DNA of 64,000 nt from Cladopsammia gracilis (GCA_022457155.1 JAJGOT010000500.1:310001-374000); one strand, 5' to 3'. Counted from the stretch's first letter, positions 12,807-63,160 are shown. Numbers and translations are program-made. The notes: a model not told the origin generated them from the letters alone.

Positions 12807-13211
12807 TTAGTGTTCTATAAGCTGATTTAGTTCACCGCTGAAACTCTCGAGAAGAAGAGGTCTCTCCATGTCCCATTGATCTTGGGTGAAAATGACATGG
12901 TTTTGGCAGTCGTTTCCGTTCCGCACGAGTCGAAAAAATTTCAACTCGAACGAGTTTATGCCGAGATCTTTAGCTTTCTGTCTCACTCCAAGAAATCCCT
13001 CCACGTGCAGCTTGAAGTTATTTAAGCTCTCAAGCCCATATTTAAACGATATTCTCGAGCGAAAACGCTCGATAACTTCGGCATTACGATAGAACATGAC
13101 CACAGCACAAATGATGCCATGTTGGCCACGTTTGCCAAGGTCGAAGATCGTGAGAGAGCCTGGAACTATTATATAAAGCCGCAGATACAGCGCAGGCTCA
13201 GGGTTTGTCAC
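12807..13211 (-). CDS. Unidentified 134-codon open frame inside a transposon
   Basis: An uninterrupted frame of ordinary amino-acid composition (not repeat-derived), including GKRGQHGIICAVVMFYRNAE and GNDCQNHVIFTQDQWDMERP. No domain is recognised. A TATATAA-like stretch lies inside its 5' part (13171-13178), so transcription, if any, might begin downstream of the first ATG. It lies near the right end of the 11495-13488 element and may be a fragment of an element-encoded or captured protein. It could equally be a chance frame. Confidence 0.25.
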   Translation of the reverse strand: MTNPEPALYLRLYIIVPGSLTIFDLGKRGQHGIICAVVMFYRNAEVIERFRSRISFKYGLESLNNFKLHVEGFLGVRQKAKDLGINSFELKFFRLVRNGNDCQNHVIFTQDQWDMERPLLLESFSGELNQLIEH

Positions 13212-13824
13212 GAATATCAGTCACCCAGCAGACTAAAAACGACAACAATGGTACAGAAGGTCTTAGCAGGGTCAAAAATGGACTCTAAAATGATTTAAAC
13301 AAAGTAACCGTAAACTCAAATTTTTATTTGCACAGAGAAAATGTTCAAAATTTGTCTTTTATTTACCACATACGCTAAGAAAACAACTTCCTTTTATACG
13401 ATAGTCAGCTCGTATTTTGTTATTTATACGGTTACGATAACAAAAATCCATTGTTATACGCTAGTCAGTTAACCCCATTGACACCCTCATGAATAAGGTC
13501 AAACGGCCGCCATGAATAAACATGAATACGCCATTGTCAGCGGTCGCGATTTTTGTTGCCAGGCAACTGCCGGACACCATCAAGTATATATATAAATATA
13601 TTTTTCGCTCGAATTCACGCGGCTCAGCTCCCGAGGGACGACAAATTTATTAACCTCGCTACGCTCGGGCCTTCGGCCCTCGCTTCGCGAGGAATAAGAA
13701 AAAGTCTTAGCGTGATATAAATATGTAGTGTCTGAAACAAGACATTATGTATTAAACATGTTAAATTCGCAAGCCTCTACGGTGGCTTCAGAGGGACATA
13801 CATTTTTCCCATTTTTTTTTTTGG

Positions 13825-14431
13825 CTTGCGACTTAGCTGCGACTTACTTGCGACTTGCGACTTACTTGCGACTTACTTGCGACTTACTTGCGACTTAGCT
13901 GCGACTTACTTGCGACTTACTTGCGACTTAGCTGCGACTTACTTGCGACTTACTTGCGACTTAGCTGCGACTTACTTGCGACTTACTTGCGACTTACTTG
14001 CGACTTACTTGCGACTTAGCTGCGACTTACTTGCGACTTACTTGCGACTTAGCTGCGACTTACTTGCGACTTACTTGCGACTTACTTGCGACTTACTTGC
14101 GACTTGCGACTTACTTGCGACTTACTTGCGACTTACTTGCGACTTAGCTGCGACTTACTTGCGACTTACTTGCGACTTAGCTGCGACTTAGCTGCGACTT
14201 ACTTGCGACTTACTTGCGACTTAGCTGCGACTTACTTGCGACTTACTTGCGACTTACTTGCGACTTAGCTGCGACTTACTTGCGACTTACTTGCGACTTA
14301 GCTGCGACTTACTTGCGACTTACTTGCGACTTACTTGCGACTTGCGACTTACTTGCGACTTACTTGCGACTTACTTGCGACTTAGCTGCGACTTACTTGC
14401 GACTTACTTGCGACTTACTTGAAGACAACAT
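13825..14431 (+). repeat. 11 bp tandem array, left arm
   Basis: About 55 units of TTGCGACTTAC, with variants TTGCGACTTAG and CTGCGACTTAC. The variants alternate to give a recurring 33 bp higher-order unit, with occasional shortened 6-7 bp joins. Eleven-base units translate in every frame without stops, which explains the long frames here; they are not genes. Confidence 0.9.
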
Positions 14432-14577
14432 GGAGTCGTGCTAATCAAAGGTTTGCTGTCCACGGCGTCTTGAAAGTTAATTTTCGCCTGATAATGTACT
14501 GTCCCGGATTTATAGCTATGAAGTTTATCACTGTCTTCGTTTTAGTTGTTATTTTTACTGTCTTAACAGCAGTAGTT

Positions 14578-14811
14578 TCAAATTACTCCCCTGCAATAAG
14601 GAACAATGCACTTATGCCTTAGCGAGATGCGTATGCCGTGCACACTTACAAGAAATAATGTAATTTCCGATGCTGTAAGTCCAAGGTTAAAATAGTTTTG
14701 TATTATCTCCTCGCGCATAAGTGCATTGTTCCTTATTGCAGGGGAGTAATTTGGAAGTACTGCTGTTAAGACAGTATAAATAACAACTAAAACGAAGATA
14801 GTGATAAACTT
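14578..14811 (-). pseudogene. N-terminal fragment of a possible transposase, inner arm of the foldback element
   Basis: ATG at 14811 opens 78 codons. It begins MKFITIFVLVVIYTVLTAV, hydrophobic like a signal peptide. It then reads NNALMREEIIQNYFNLGLTA followed by SEITLFLVSVHGIRISLR. That second part resembles the helix-turn-helix start of integrase-core (DDE) transposon proteins common in marine animals (from memory). It breaks off soon after. The plus-strand arm carries the same start (14518-14622, MKFITVFVLVV) but ends at a stop after NNALMP. Expected remains of an autonomous element; no DDE core is present. Confidence 0.35.
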
Positions 14812-14912
14812 CATAGCTACAAATCATAGGACACTACATTATCAAGAGAAAGTTAACTTTGAGGCCGCCGTAGACGGCTCACCTTTGATTCGCACGACTC
14901 CATGTTGTCTCC

Positions 14913-15113
14913 AAGTAAGTCGCAAGTAACTGGCAAGTAAGTCGCAGCTAAGTCGCAAGTAAGTCGCAAGTAAGTCGCAACTAAGTCGCAGTTAAGTCGC
15001 AAGTAAGTCGCAAGTAAGTCGCAACTAAGTCGCAACTAAGTCGCAAGTAAGTCGCAGCTAAGTCGCAAGTAAGTCGCAGCTAAGTCGCAAGTAAGTCGCA
15101 AGTAAGTCGCAAG
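14913..15113 (-). repeat. 11 bp tandem array, right arm
   Basis: About 18 units of GTCGCAAGTAA and variants, the inverse of the left array but one third of its length. The arms therefore differ mainly in copy number. Confidence 0.9.
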
Positions 15114-15401
15114 CCAAAGAAAAGGTGGGAGAAATGCATGTCCCTTTGAAACCACCGTAGCAAGCAGACACGCGCGAGAATCTACGGTTTCGGCGCTTCA
15201 CGGCCTTTGCAAGCAACGGGCAACGATTTGAGAGTGAATAAGTCTAAAACAAAACGCGAAAAAAATGAACTGGTTAATGTTACAAAAGATCAAGAAAAAC
15301 TAAAATTAACCTTACCTTAATTGTTTCGTATTCACGAGATGGATCTTAGAGCCGCCATTGATCCATACTGAATTTGAAGTCAAAGAATTGAAGGGTAAAC
15401 A

Positions 15402-15432
<31 letters not shown>

Positions 15433-15504
15433 AAAAACAAAAATTTTTCAAGGTCAGGGAAAGTCAGGGAATTTTGCAAAAGGTCTTAATGAGTGGCAAC
15501 CCTG
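15402..15504. repeat. 103 bp MITE, hAT-like ends
   Basis: CAGGGTTGCCAC at 15402 and its inverse at 15493-15504, flanked by TAAACA on both sides (15396-15401 and 15505-15510). The interior repeats GTCAGGGAAA several times. CAGGG-type ends fit hAT; the visible duplication is six bases rather than the usual eight. Confidence 0.7.
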
Positions 15505-15510
15505 TAAACA

Positions 15511-16930
15511 GATTTTAAACTACCAAAACATCTTAGCGTGACATAAATATGCATTGTGTGAAACGAGACTGTCAAGACAACTGGATGACATAATTACACT
15601 GGGGAATTGCAAAAATGTTTACAGACGATGAAGGGGAGTGAAAACTTGCATACCTGTCCCCATATACACCATATCCTCTGCTTATTCCAAAATGGTGGTC
15701 AATTTATTATTCTTTTATATATATGTTAATTAACCCTTGTTGCCTCGTCAGCATGTGCAAAATACAACAGAATATTCACGCGAAAATGAGGCAAAGAGGG
15801 CTAATTGAAATGCATACAAAAGAATATTAAATTGCCCGCCATTTTGGAATAAGGTGTATACTATATCTCGTTCAACGCTTCGCGTTTTCACGAGATAAAA
15901 ATGGAATTTCTGCGTCACGATAGCGACAGGGCCTGGGCCGGGGCCTGGGCTATGTTTGTTTGGATGCCGGTGCATTAGGGGTAATTTTGTATAGCACGTG
16001 GGACGCCATTCTGGGCCGACACCGCTTTGTCCAATTAGCTTCGTTAATTTTTGAATTGTATAGCCACGTAAGAAGGGCTGCCAACTGCTTGGAGCTTGAA
16101 CCTTGGTTCCGACTCAGATTTCCTGTCAATTTTAAGGGTTTTTTATAAGGCTGTTTTCTTTTTCTGGCCTCCGTCTAACCACAGTGGTATTGTGCGTGGT
16201 TGCTCAGATTCGTTTAGGTGTTTTACTGTGATGGCGATGTTTGGATAACGTAAATATCGATAGTTATTGTATACTGTATATTGTGTACTAAGGCTCAGTG
16301 TAGCTTTATTTACTGTGCACATAGTCCCGGTGCTCGGCCTAAACCTGCAAAATAAACCTATTGGCGTTTATTTGCTGTCTGTTGCGTAGTGTTGCTCAAA
16401 TAAATACGAGTCTTGACTTGAAAATCTAGCGGGTAAAGGGGCAGTACGCAGCTCTTACAAGGTCTTTTCTGATTTGCTGAGAAAACAATAGAACAAACAA
16501 CACAACAATGGACCCTAGCACTGAAAACAATAGAGCTGCGTGATATACAGATCCAATGAAATTAGAGGTTGTAAAGAGCTGCGTGATATCTGCGGGAAAA
16601 AGCTCATGAAGATGTTTTATAACATCCACGTGCACCTACACCACCTCGGACACCTTAATGAGAATTACATAACGCAAAAAGCGGAACAAAGAGGTTCGTT
16701 CTTAGGAAGGCGATCCAATCACATAGCAGGTCATGTAGTAAAATTAATAGAGTTAAACCGAGCAGCTCGGTGGTACTCCAGTATTGTAGGCTCTTTAACA
16801 GCCGAGACACTAACTGAGACGATAGGTTCAATTTTGGGCAAGTGTTTTAGACTTTCCTTTTAACACATTATTGAAGATAGATTTTTCACCAAGTGGCAAA
16901 ATGAGCACACTTCACGTCTGAGTATAGGCC
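15511..16930. other. Interval without a supported gene
   Basis: At 15530 the sequence TCTTAGCGTGACATAAATAT repeats 13703 (TCTTAGCGTGATATAAATAT) in direct orientation, so the foldback element is bracketed by related sequence. An inverted pair, CCAAAATGGTGGTCAATTTA (15687) and AATTGCCCGCCATTTTGG (15830), encloses about 160 bp. Frames at 15960-16148 and 16540-16863 have no recognised motif. Confidence 0.4.
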
Positions 16931-17595
16931 TAGACAGATTCTGCTCCGCAACATTTACGATTTTGAGCAACTTTTTCGATTCTGAGCAACTTTTCGGAGG
17001 GTGAGCAACTTCCAAGCATCTTTTCTAAAAGTTCGCACATTTTTGGCATATTTTCATTATCGTTTAATCAAATTCACAAGTAATTGATATTTTAACACGT
17101 TTTCTTTGGAATTTCACAAGAATTTCACTAGAAAATCTCTGCTTTTTTGATCGGTTGGGTATCGTGTGTTGATAGATTCCAAATATGGATGTGCCGGATG
17201 TGATTGCTGTGTTAATATTCCTGGGTATCCTGTGATTACATCAGCTGCCTTTTTCCATTCTATTATTAAAACTACATACTACCAATAATTTGCATACATT
17301 GAAATAATAGAACGGATGAATTTGAAGGAGAGTAAAATACTCAAATTTGACCGCAACATGTATTATTTGCTATGTTCGCAGCACGTCTCTTGTTTATTAG
17401 GCCGTGTGTTGTACTTCATTGAGGTCACTTTACGATTTAGAAATTAATAAACAAGGAAGGAGTTACAGCATATAATTAGGATGGTTATTTCAGCAAGCAA
17501 CTTTTTTAAATTTTAAAAGCAACTTTCTCGAGTTTAAGGAACTTTTGGGGATATTTTGAGCAACTTTTTAACAATTTGTGAGCAGAATCTGTCTA
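16931..17595. repeat. 665 bp MITE
   Basis: TAGACAGATTCTGCTC at 16931 is matched, inverted, by GAGCAGAATCTGTCTAA at 17580. Subterminal GAGCAACTTTTT motifs recur near both ends (16973-17000 and 17497-17573) in related form. No coding content. Confidence 0.65.
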
Positions 17596-17764
17596 ACCCT
17601 ACATCTGAGGCGTGTGAAGGAGTAGGTGGTGTAGATGGGTGTTATCTAATACCGACCTAAAAACACATCTTCCTTTCAAAATGGCGGCAAATCGTTTGCC
17701 ACGTTAAATTCAACACCGAGGTGACTCAATTGATGAACAAAAAAAAGAATTATTCTAGAAAGCG

Positions 17765-19282
17765 ACCAACACGCACGATTTATTTTTATTTATTAAAAGT
17801 CTATTAATTTACAAATACTGTACAAGGAACCAAATTTTAGGGTGAAATTAGAACACCTCGCCATTCGATAAAGTTTTGAAATGCTTTTGACATCTTTCTG
17901 TTAGCTTTCCAAACAACTCATCCTATGAAAGAGGCAAATTCACCCTCAGAGGTCTTTGTCGTGGGCGGCTTTAATGCTTTAATATAGATTCTCCCAAGAC
18001 AAAATTCACTATACTAGGAGGTGAAATCAAACATGACAAATAAAGTAGAAAGTATATAAATCGACCTGAATTCAGCTATTAAATTTACCGTCTCGAATTA
18101 ACTCTATCTTCCCTTACCTCGGCTGTCAAGCATGCAACATTTCGGCTGACCAAACAACAGAAACCTAACAAAAGATTTTATCCAAAAGTTGTCTAAAACC
18201 CTTCAGAAAATTTATCGAGTGGCAATGAGTCGAGGTTTTATCGCCAGATCCAAACTAGTTAACAACCACTAAAAGTTGCCAGAAAAAAAATGAAAATAGC
18301 ATCAACCGACAATACGGATCGTAAACCTAATGGCTATACAATTATCTGCGAATTTATGAATTTCATTGAGGGAAATAATTTGTCCCAAATAAATATTATA
18401 AAACACCTTATCTAAATCGCTTACTTAAAACTTCCGTTAATATATGTAACCGTAGTATACGGTAGCCCAGAGTCCTCTCTCTTCAGCTGCTTCATCATCG
18501 ACGAGAGGAGACCCTGGGAACGAGGTTGTATCTGTTCCATATTGAAGAACGCAAGATCAGAGAGAACCTATTTACGGGTAAAATATTGGCCCTAAATTTA
18601 CGTAGTTAAACGCTTCTCTAAATTCTCTGTATACATACACTTATTGAAAACACCTCCTTACAGAAATGTGCTTTATATATGTGGATGAAAGACCTTGTAC
18701 GTGGAGAACCAATCATGTAAATGAAAGACTAAACTTCCCATTTCACAATGTAATCAAGTTAATCAAGGCAGCCATGTTGCGTTACAAATGAACCCTACCA
18801 GGGTAGGGTGAGTAAGAAGGTAGACCCTCGGATGGTGGGACTCGTTTGTTCTTCTCCGCGTTAACTTGTTTGTTTCTCCTGATCAAAACCACCAAAATCT
18901 CAAAGTTGATAGGCTATCAAATAGACGATTAGTCTCTTGTATTCGGTGACCGGGACGAACCGTGCGCGGTGTCGTGTACGAGCGAGTTACGACTATGGCG
19001 CGACCTACGAACGCCGGTCCACACTACCTTTGAAAAAAGACGCGAGTCTGCTCGCAGCATAGCTATCAAGATGGCAGCCACGTCACCTAACAGGGACTCA
19101 TTATTCAGAGTACAGCTTTTAACCGCGCCGTGCTTTTACTTGCAAGGCGCCTCTTGGTTTCTGCAATGAGACCTCTTTTCCCCAAGAAGACGCAGAATTC
19201 ACAGGTCGCGTGATAGTGGGTACTACTGTGGACACCAGGTTCCCTATTAGACTGTGGTGTAAGTTGGTGATGGGTTTTGTTT
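17765..19282 (-). other. NSMAF: Probable NSMAF 3' UTR and downstream region
   Basis: The coding region ends with TAA at 19285-19283. Reading on along the minus strand, the first canonical AATAAA hexamers I find are clustered at about 17766-17790 (seen as TTTATT on the given strand). ATTAAA variants occur near 17968-17983. The true polyadenylation site cannot be fixed without transcripts. No coding exon on the plus strand is convincing here, although AAGATGGCAGCC at 19068 looks like a start context. Confidence 0.35.
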
Positions 19283-57314
<38,032 letters not shown>

Positions 57315-57852
57315 TTTGTAAATAAGGCAAGCACTCGTGCCCAGTCCTTTAGAAAAAACTCTTCTTTCATTTCATCGCTTCGATCTTTTGATCGCGACGA
57401 AGTTTTTTTAGCGAACAAATTTAATAAAGCAAAATCCCAAACCAAAATCACAATAAAAGAGCTCTTAATTCAAATGCCTAGCTATAGACTGAATCGAAAT
57501 ATTTTTAAAGCGGATTGTCAGGTACATTTTTGCTTCAGATGCGCTAAACCGGAAATTATAGTGTTTTATGTCGTCTTTTATTTCAGATCACGATGAAAAA
57601 AAATCGTTGTTTTTTTTTGTTGGGGCGGACTGCGGACAACGGAGTCTTCTTGAAATCGCAATTTTCGTAATGAGCTAACGATTTACAAAGAATATCCAAA
57701 TCGCGTTCAAATATTTAAACCTAAAACCACTCGTGTTGTCGGAAGCAAGAAAGTAAAGCGAAATTATTTGACCACCAGTTGTAAACTTAAAAACCTAAAA
57801 AACCGTAACTTCGGTAAACTTCACGCAAAAATTACCCTCCCCGCGCGCTTAC

Positions 57853-57971
57853 CTTGTAAAATAATCTTCGTAGAAAACACCTTCGCCATTTGGGTATTCT
57901 CGACCACAATTGCATCCATTCGGGTTCTCGGAATTCCCCAAACGTTTCCTCACTTTGTCCCACAGCGCCAT
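57853..57971 (-). CDS. Possible alternative first exon of NSMAF
   Basis: ATG at 57971 opens MALWDKVRKRLGNSENPNG and runs 39 codons plus two bases to a GTAAGC donor. Its outgoing phase equals that of exon 1, so it could splice to exon 2 in frame and give a 951-residue form. The frame stays open upstream of this ATG to an AACAG acceptor-like site at about 58032, so it might instead be an internal exon of another minus-strand gene. No upstream exon was found. Confidence 0.35.
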
Positions 57972-58773
57972 AGATTTATCCGCTAGTGTATGAACACCGC
58001 CTCGCACATTTTTTCCAACGCTTGAAGTAGCCCTGTTGAACGTTCAAAAATTATTCCACAATGATTTGAAGTTCAGTTCATAAAATCTTCTAGCGGCATG
58101 GATAGGAAATTGCTTAAAATTAGTTACTTGTTTTAAATTGTCGTGGCTGTTTTCATTCACGAACAATGCGAGGCAGGCTAATTTGCATGCGTCAGTGCGG
58201 CACGGAATCAATTTACCGCCAAACCGATTTAACCAGTAAAAGAAACTTTTAAAAGCGTTTATAAAGTGCGGTTAGGTTTAGTAATTATTTTGCCAACATG
58301 AGGTTATTTGTCTTGACCAGTGACTGGGCATTTGTACAAATTGATTCGGAAAATATTTTGTAAACTGTTGGCCTATCGTTGTCCTGGGAAAGCGTTTAAA
58401 ACTGTTGGCTTGAATTTTTCAATCTGTTTATATATTACTTCTTGTCTTCATTGCATCACGCATATTAACATCAATGCATTTAATGAACTGGACGGGAATT
58501 TCTATTCAGCAGACAAAAATATCGCAAAACTGGACCAGGTGGTTGTAAACAGATGTTTTGCGCCAGAAAAACCATAAACCAACTCCTGCGGAAAGAAATG
58601 GCACCTTTTCATAACCACGTCCAACCGAAAATTGTTATTTCTTTGTCGCCCAGTGTTTTTAGAAAGCCCATAGTTCATTACAAAAAGCGTCGAAAACGCA
58701 ACAAGTTGACAATAACCAACCACAGAGATAAGGCGACGGTGCCTTCCAATTTGTTTTAAAAACCCGAGTTGTT
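57972..58773. promoter_or_regulatory. Presumed NSMAF upstream region
   Basis: Between the two possible NSMAF first exons and a possible divergent exon. No TATA box stands out. Assigned by position only. Confidence 0.25.
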
Positions 58774-58821
58774 ATGGTGATTTTGCAGAGACTCGGTCGA
58801 AAGACAGGTGGTAGAAGTGAG
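58774..58821 (+). CDS. Possible first exon of a divergent gene
   Basis: ATGGTGATTTTGCAG opens 16 codons (MVILQRLGRKTGGRSE) to a GTAAGT donor. It would be head-to-head with NSMAF. No downstream exon was found on the plus strand, so this may be chance. Confidence 0.15.
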
Positions 58822-59631
58822 GTAAGTCATTAAAAATTCTCATATATCACGTCTTGGATTTTATCTGAATCATCAGTTTATTTCTCACAGCACTGAACTG
58901 GCTATCTTTCAATAAAAGTTATGATTTCGAACATCAATTTATTTCATTTCCATATGTTTCAATTGTGTTAATAAACTGAATCGGTTTTAGATCAGTTTTA
59001 TATGATAGTCAATGATCAACGAATTTAGGTCATTTCCTAGTTTAATAATACAAAGAAAATGTCTGGGTATTGAATCACACAGAAACTTATACCCATGCAA
59101 ATTTTTACTACGAGTAGTGAGATGCGGATCACTATTCTGCTCTCAAGAAGATCTTCAAATCCTTTTTGGGATAAATTAAATGAAGCGGAAATATTCATGT
59201 ATATTAAATTGAATTTGTACACTTTTCTATAAAAGGATAGGAAATGCTTTGCATCAAGTGTGATGTTCAGCTTTTGAATACATTCTGTGATCTTTATATG
59301 GCTATAAAAACAAACATTTGTTTTTCAGCTTGTTAGTTTGTGAGGGTTAACGTGCCGAGGATACTCTCAGTCCGGCGAAAAATTCAGCGATCATAAATAA
59401 TTTAGATGTGTGTATTTTATGAAAAGGTGGTCTGTAAGGAGTCTGTAAGCTGTCAAAATAGTATTAGGCTTTATGCAAGTAATTTATGCAGGAAAAGGAA
59501 AAATTGATGATCAGTTTGTTTATTCAAAGAAGGACAGAACATGGTTCAATAAATATTACGTCCTCTAATTAAGAAAAAAGATATCTATATATTTGGGGTA
59601 AGATAAGAAACCATAATTCCAAAGCAGGGGC

Positions 59632-59828
59632 GGATCCAGGATTTTGAAATGGGGGATGAAATTTTAATCAAAAAAGATATCAGAGAAATAAAATATTATT
59701 TATTTGAGAAATACTTTAGAAAAAAGAAAGAAAGGGTCTCAGAAAAGGGGCCGGGTGAAAATTCACCCATTTCACCGTCACCCCCCCCCCCCCCCCCCCC
59801 CCCCCCCGCTGGATCCTTCCCCTGCAAA
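59632..59828. repeat. hAT-like MITE with a C homopolymer
   Basis: CAGGGGCGGATCCAGG at the left and CTGGATCCTTCCCCTG at the right are inverse to each other. A run of about 26 C lies at 59781-59807. Same terminus as the element at 5982. Confidence 0.65.
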
Positions 59829-61385
59829 GATTATTTCTTCACATAAAAATTTGTAAACTTGGAAGGAGCAAAATAACCAAAAACAATAAGTTTTTTTATG
59901 TGAAATATTTACAATCTTTAAATGCAACTTCTAAAGGTAATTTTTCATCCGGTCGAATGAAAGCGTTTTCTCATTGGCACAACAGAATAACTTTAGCACA
60001 TAATTACAACATGTCGACATTCACAAAACTTTGTTGCTATACAAAATGTTAAATTATAAGTTGCCTGGCACGCGACTGAAAAATTTGTGGCATACTGGCT
60101 AAGCACAAAGTGCTTCCAAGAATCAAAAGGTGTCTTTTTAATTTAATTTTTAGAACAATTTCGCTTACAGCTTGCATGAAAACAGATGTGGTTGCTAATG
60201 GTAAAACGTTTGGGCAGTAATAAACGTGTTATGGAGGCAAGTGTTAATTTTCCTTAACTAACAAACCTCTGCACTTGCATTTAGTGTAACATTTCTTGTG
60301 AAGGCTTATTCTGAGAACTTTCACATCGTAAGGGACTGGTACCCAGACAAACACCAGCTCGTCTCCAGGGCCTTCTCGGCATTTAAAATGGCTGGCAGAC
60401 TGAAACCCCGAGACGAGGCTTCAAAAATACTCCAAAAATCTGGAGCATTTGCCAGAAAACAAGCACGGCTGACAATTCCTGAAAATAACCTCGAGAAAAG
60501 CCATTTCATGCATCGTGTATCACGTGACAAAATATTTCACGATTCTTGAAGTATATATATGGCAGCCTGGTCCAGGGGACTGGGGCCGATATGTAACATA
60601 TATCCGCCCTGCAAGGGGGTTTCTACGCCCGGCCCGCCATTTTGAAAGTGAAGAAAGAAAGCCATGGAAACAACTGTTTGGTGAAATCTGAGACATTGAA
60701 AGTGGGAAGACTGCAACCTCATTTTTAGATGGCATAGCTGAAGTGAAAAACCTGGGAACGAGATTGGTTAGCCTGTGGATAATACGAGATTGGGTAGCCT
60801 GTGGATAATGCGTTGTCTATTTATAGTCAACGAACCACAAGGAGTATTGATAAACATGAAATAGCAGAAGGCAGCAAAAATAGCACTGCAGAGAGGTCAG
60901 GGAAGAACAGTTTTTATTGGCACCCTATGCTTCCAATAGCAACCGTGACGCAGTGAGACTGAGGCGAGAGAGGGTCATTTGATACACAAAGGGAAAACTC
61001 CTCTTGGAATAAATAGACGTGACGAAGCTCATTGACATACGACACCTAGTCTCCTACACCAAAAACAATCTATTGCTATTATTTTTATAATTTCAAATTC
61101 TTATTTGTAACGAACTTTTAGTTTTATCTTCATTTTTCTGTTAGCCCTTGAAGAAGGTTTGTTTTCAAACCGAAATATTGGGCAAATTTGCTTGAATATA
61201 TATATTTTGTTTTATTCTTTTGTTTACTTCATCATCGCCTTGCCGTAAGGATCAGTTTGCCGTTTTCTGATATAGAAACAACCTGCCACTTTAAACCTTT
61301 ACTTTTTATTGTAGACCCTGGCGTCAGGCAAGGATGTTGAAAAGGCCTCTGAATAATCAATAAAGTATATCAACTGACTAGGTAA
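59829..61385. other. Interval without a supported gene
   Basis: Holds dispersed-repeat material: CAGCTCGTCTCCAGGGCCTT (60355) with inverse AGACGAGG (60410), and CTGGTCCAGGGGACTGGGGC (60567). The CTCCAGGGCCTTCTC/GAGAAGACCCTGG words recur near 18500, 22570 and 36290. An 83-codon frame (60298-60549) lies over this repeat. Confidence 0.4.
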
Positions 61386-61618
61386 GCTGATCACCAAGGA
61401 CCTTTCTGTTAGTCATAGAGTAGATGGTGAAGACAGCAGTGAAGCAGCCACGAGTTATTTAACGCAAACGCTGGGCAACTTGGAGTTTGCAGAGGATGTG
61501 GGACTTTCATCTCACGCGCTCGCTCATACGGGAGTCAATAATCGAGATAACCTTCACACCACTGCTAAATCCTTTGGCTTGCTTATTAACAACGAGATCT
61601 CTCCGGATCGAGATTAAT
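61386..61618 (+). pseudogene. Eroded non-LTR reverse-transcriptase fragment
   Basis: A frame reads LGNLEFAEDVGLSSHALAHT then AKSFGLLINNEI before TAA at 61616. This matches the pattern L.FADDI.LLSH...A...GL.IN around the catalytic YADD/FADD box of LINE reverse transcriptases; here the box is FAED, with the first aspartate replaced. Only the region around the box remains. A dead copy by all signs. Confidence 0.55.
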
Positions 61619-61745
61619 AGTATGTAGGAAGAAGTAACGGCCATATGTTACGAAAGAAACGAAGAGGAATGATAATAATAACGACTGTGTATATCACAAA
61701 GCCAAACTTGTCAATGATAAAAAGAGCTGATGGAGTAGCCGACTA

Positions 61746-62691
<946 letters not shown>

Positions 62692-63019
62692 CCATCAAAG
62701 CAGTACACTTTCTTCTGCTATGAATGCCATGTCCTTTATTTTTTCAAGGCTTATTCAAGCAATCCACTGAGTAGTGCAAGAACAACATAATGTGTTCCGT
62801 ACGTATGTTTTTTGTCTCTTTTATTTCTTTTTTAGATCAACCCTTATTTTATGATAGAAATTCAACTGTTATGTAATTCAACCCACAAAACACTCGGAGT
62901 TGCAATCCATGTGGTCTAGCAGTCTAAGCTTGCGTTTCTTTTAACCGATCTACATCCGAATTCTGCGATCGAAAATTCGATCTTCCGTTCCATTTTGGGA
63001 CAAAAAAATCTTAGATTAC

Positions 63020-63059
63020 AATCTGAACGATCCACGTCCGGAAGCGGATCGTTCAGATT
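63020..63059. repeat. Perfect 14 bp hairpin
   Basis: AATCTGAACGATCC and GGATCGTTCAGATT, exact inverses, around a 12-base loop ACGTCCGGAAGC. It immediately precedes the ATACA repeat. Confidence 0.85.
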
Positions 63060-63160
63060 GGTACAATACAATACAATACAATACAATTCAAAACAATACA
63101 ATGCAATGCAATGCGATGCAATGCAATGCAATGCAATGCAATACAATGCAATACAATATT
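63060..63160 (+). repeat. Pentanucleotide microsatellite (ATACA/ATGCA)
   Basis: ACAATACAATACAATACAAT changing to GCAATGCAATGCAATGC and back to ATACAATGCAATACAAT. Confidence 0.9.

Larger units (their letters stand above)
11495..13488. mobile_element. 2 kb terminal-inverted-repeat element with a 6 bp target duplication
   Basis: The termini are GAGGGTGTCAATGGGGT at 11495 and its exact inverse at 13472-13488. The same six bases, ATGAAT, flank both sides (11489-11494 and 13489-13494). The left subterminal region has three repeats of TTAGTCAGTAAACAG (11518-11592), and the right one has related CTAGTCAG and ATAGTCAG motifs in the opposite sense. It hosts a TTAA-flanked MITE (11738-12390) and a 134-codon frame. 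No transposase is recognised. Confidence 0.65.
13776..15162. mobile_element. Foldback-like element with long tandem-repeat arms
   Basis: The two halves are inverted copies. The outer ends share CTACGGTGG and AGGGACAT (13777-13803, inverted at 15138-15162). Next comes an 11 bp tandem array in each arm (13825-14431 and, inverted, 14913-15113). Then an inner unique segment (14433-14617 and 14705-14907) starts with ACATGGAGTCGTGC. A loop of about 90 bp joins the arms. Long inverted repeats built from short direct repeats are the hallmark of Drosophila FB elements; relatedness here is by structure only. The inner segment encodes a start beginning MKFIT in both arms. Confidence 0.7.

Noticed and set aside
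13826..14444. Frames of 60-121 codons reading LRLTCDLAATY repeats
   Set aside because: The 11 bp tandem unit has no stop in these frames. No start context or splice sites; part of a transposon arm.
18969..19169. Plus-strand gene starting at AAGATGGCAGCC near 19072
   Set aside because: A good start context but only about 32 codons, with no donor I trust, overlapping the NSMAF 3' end.
60298..60549. 83-codon plus-strand frame
   Set aside because: Falls on dispersed repeat sequence whose words recur at 18500, 22570 and 36290.
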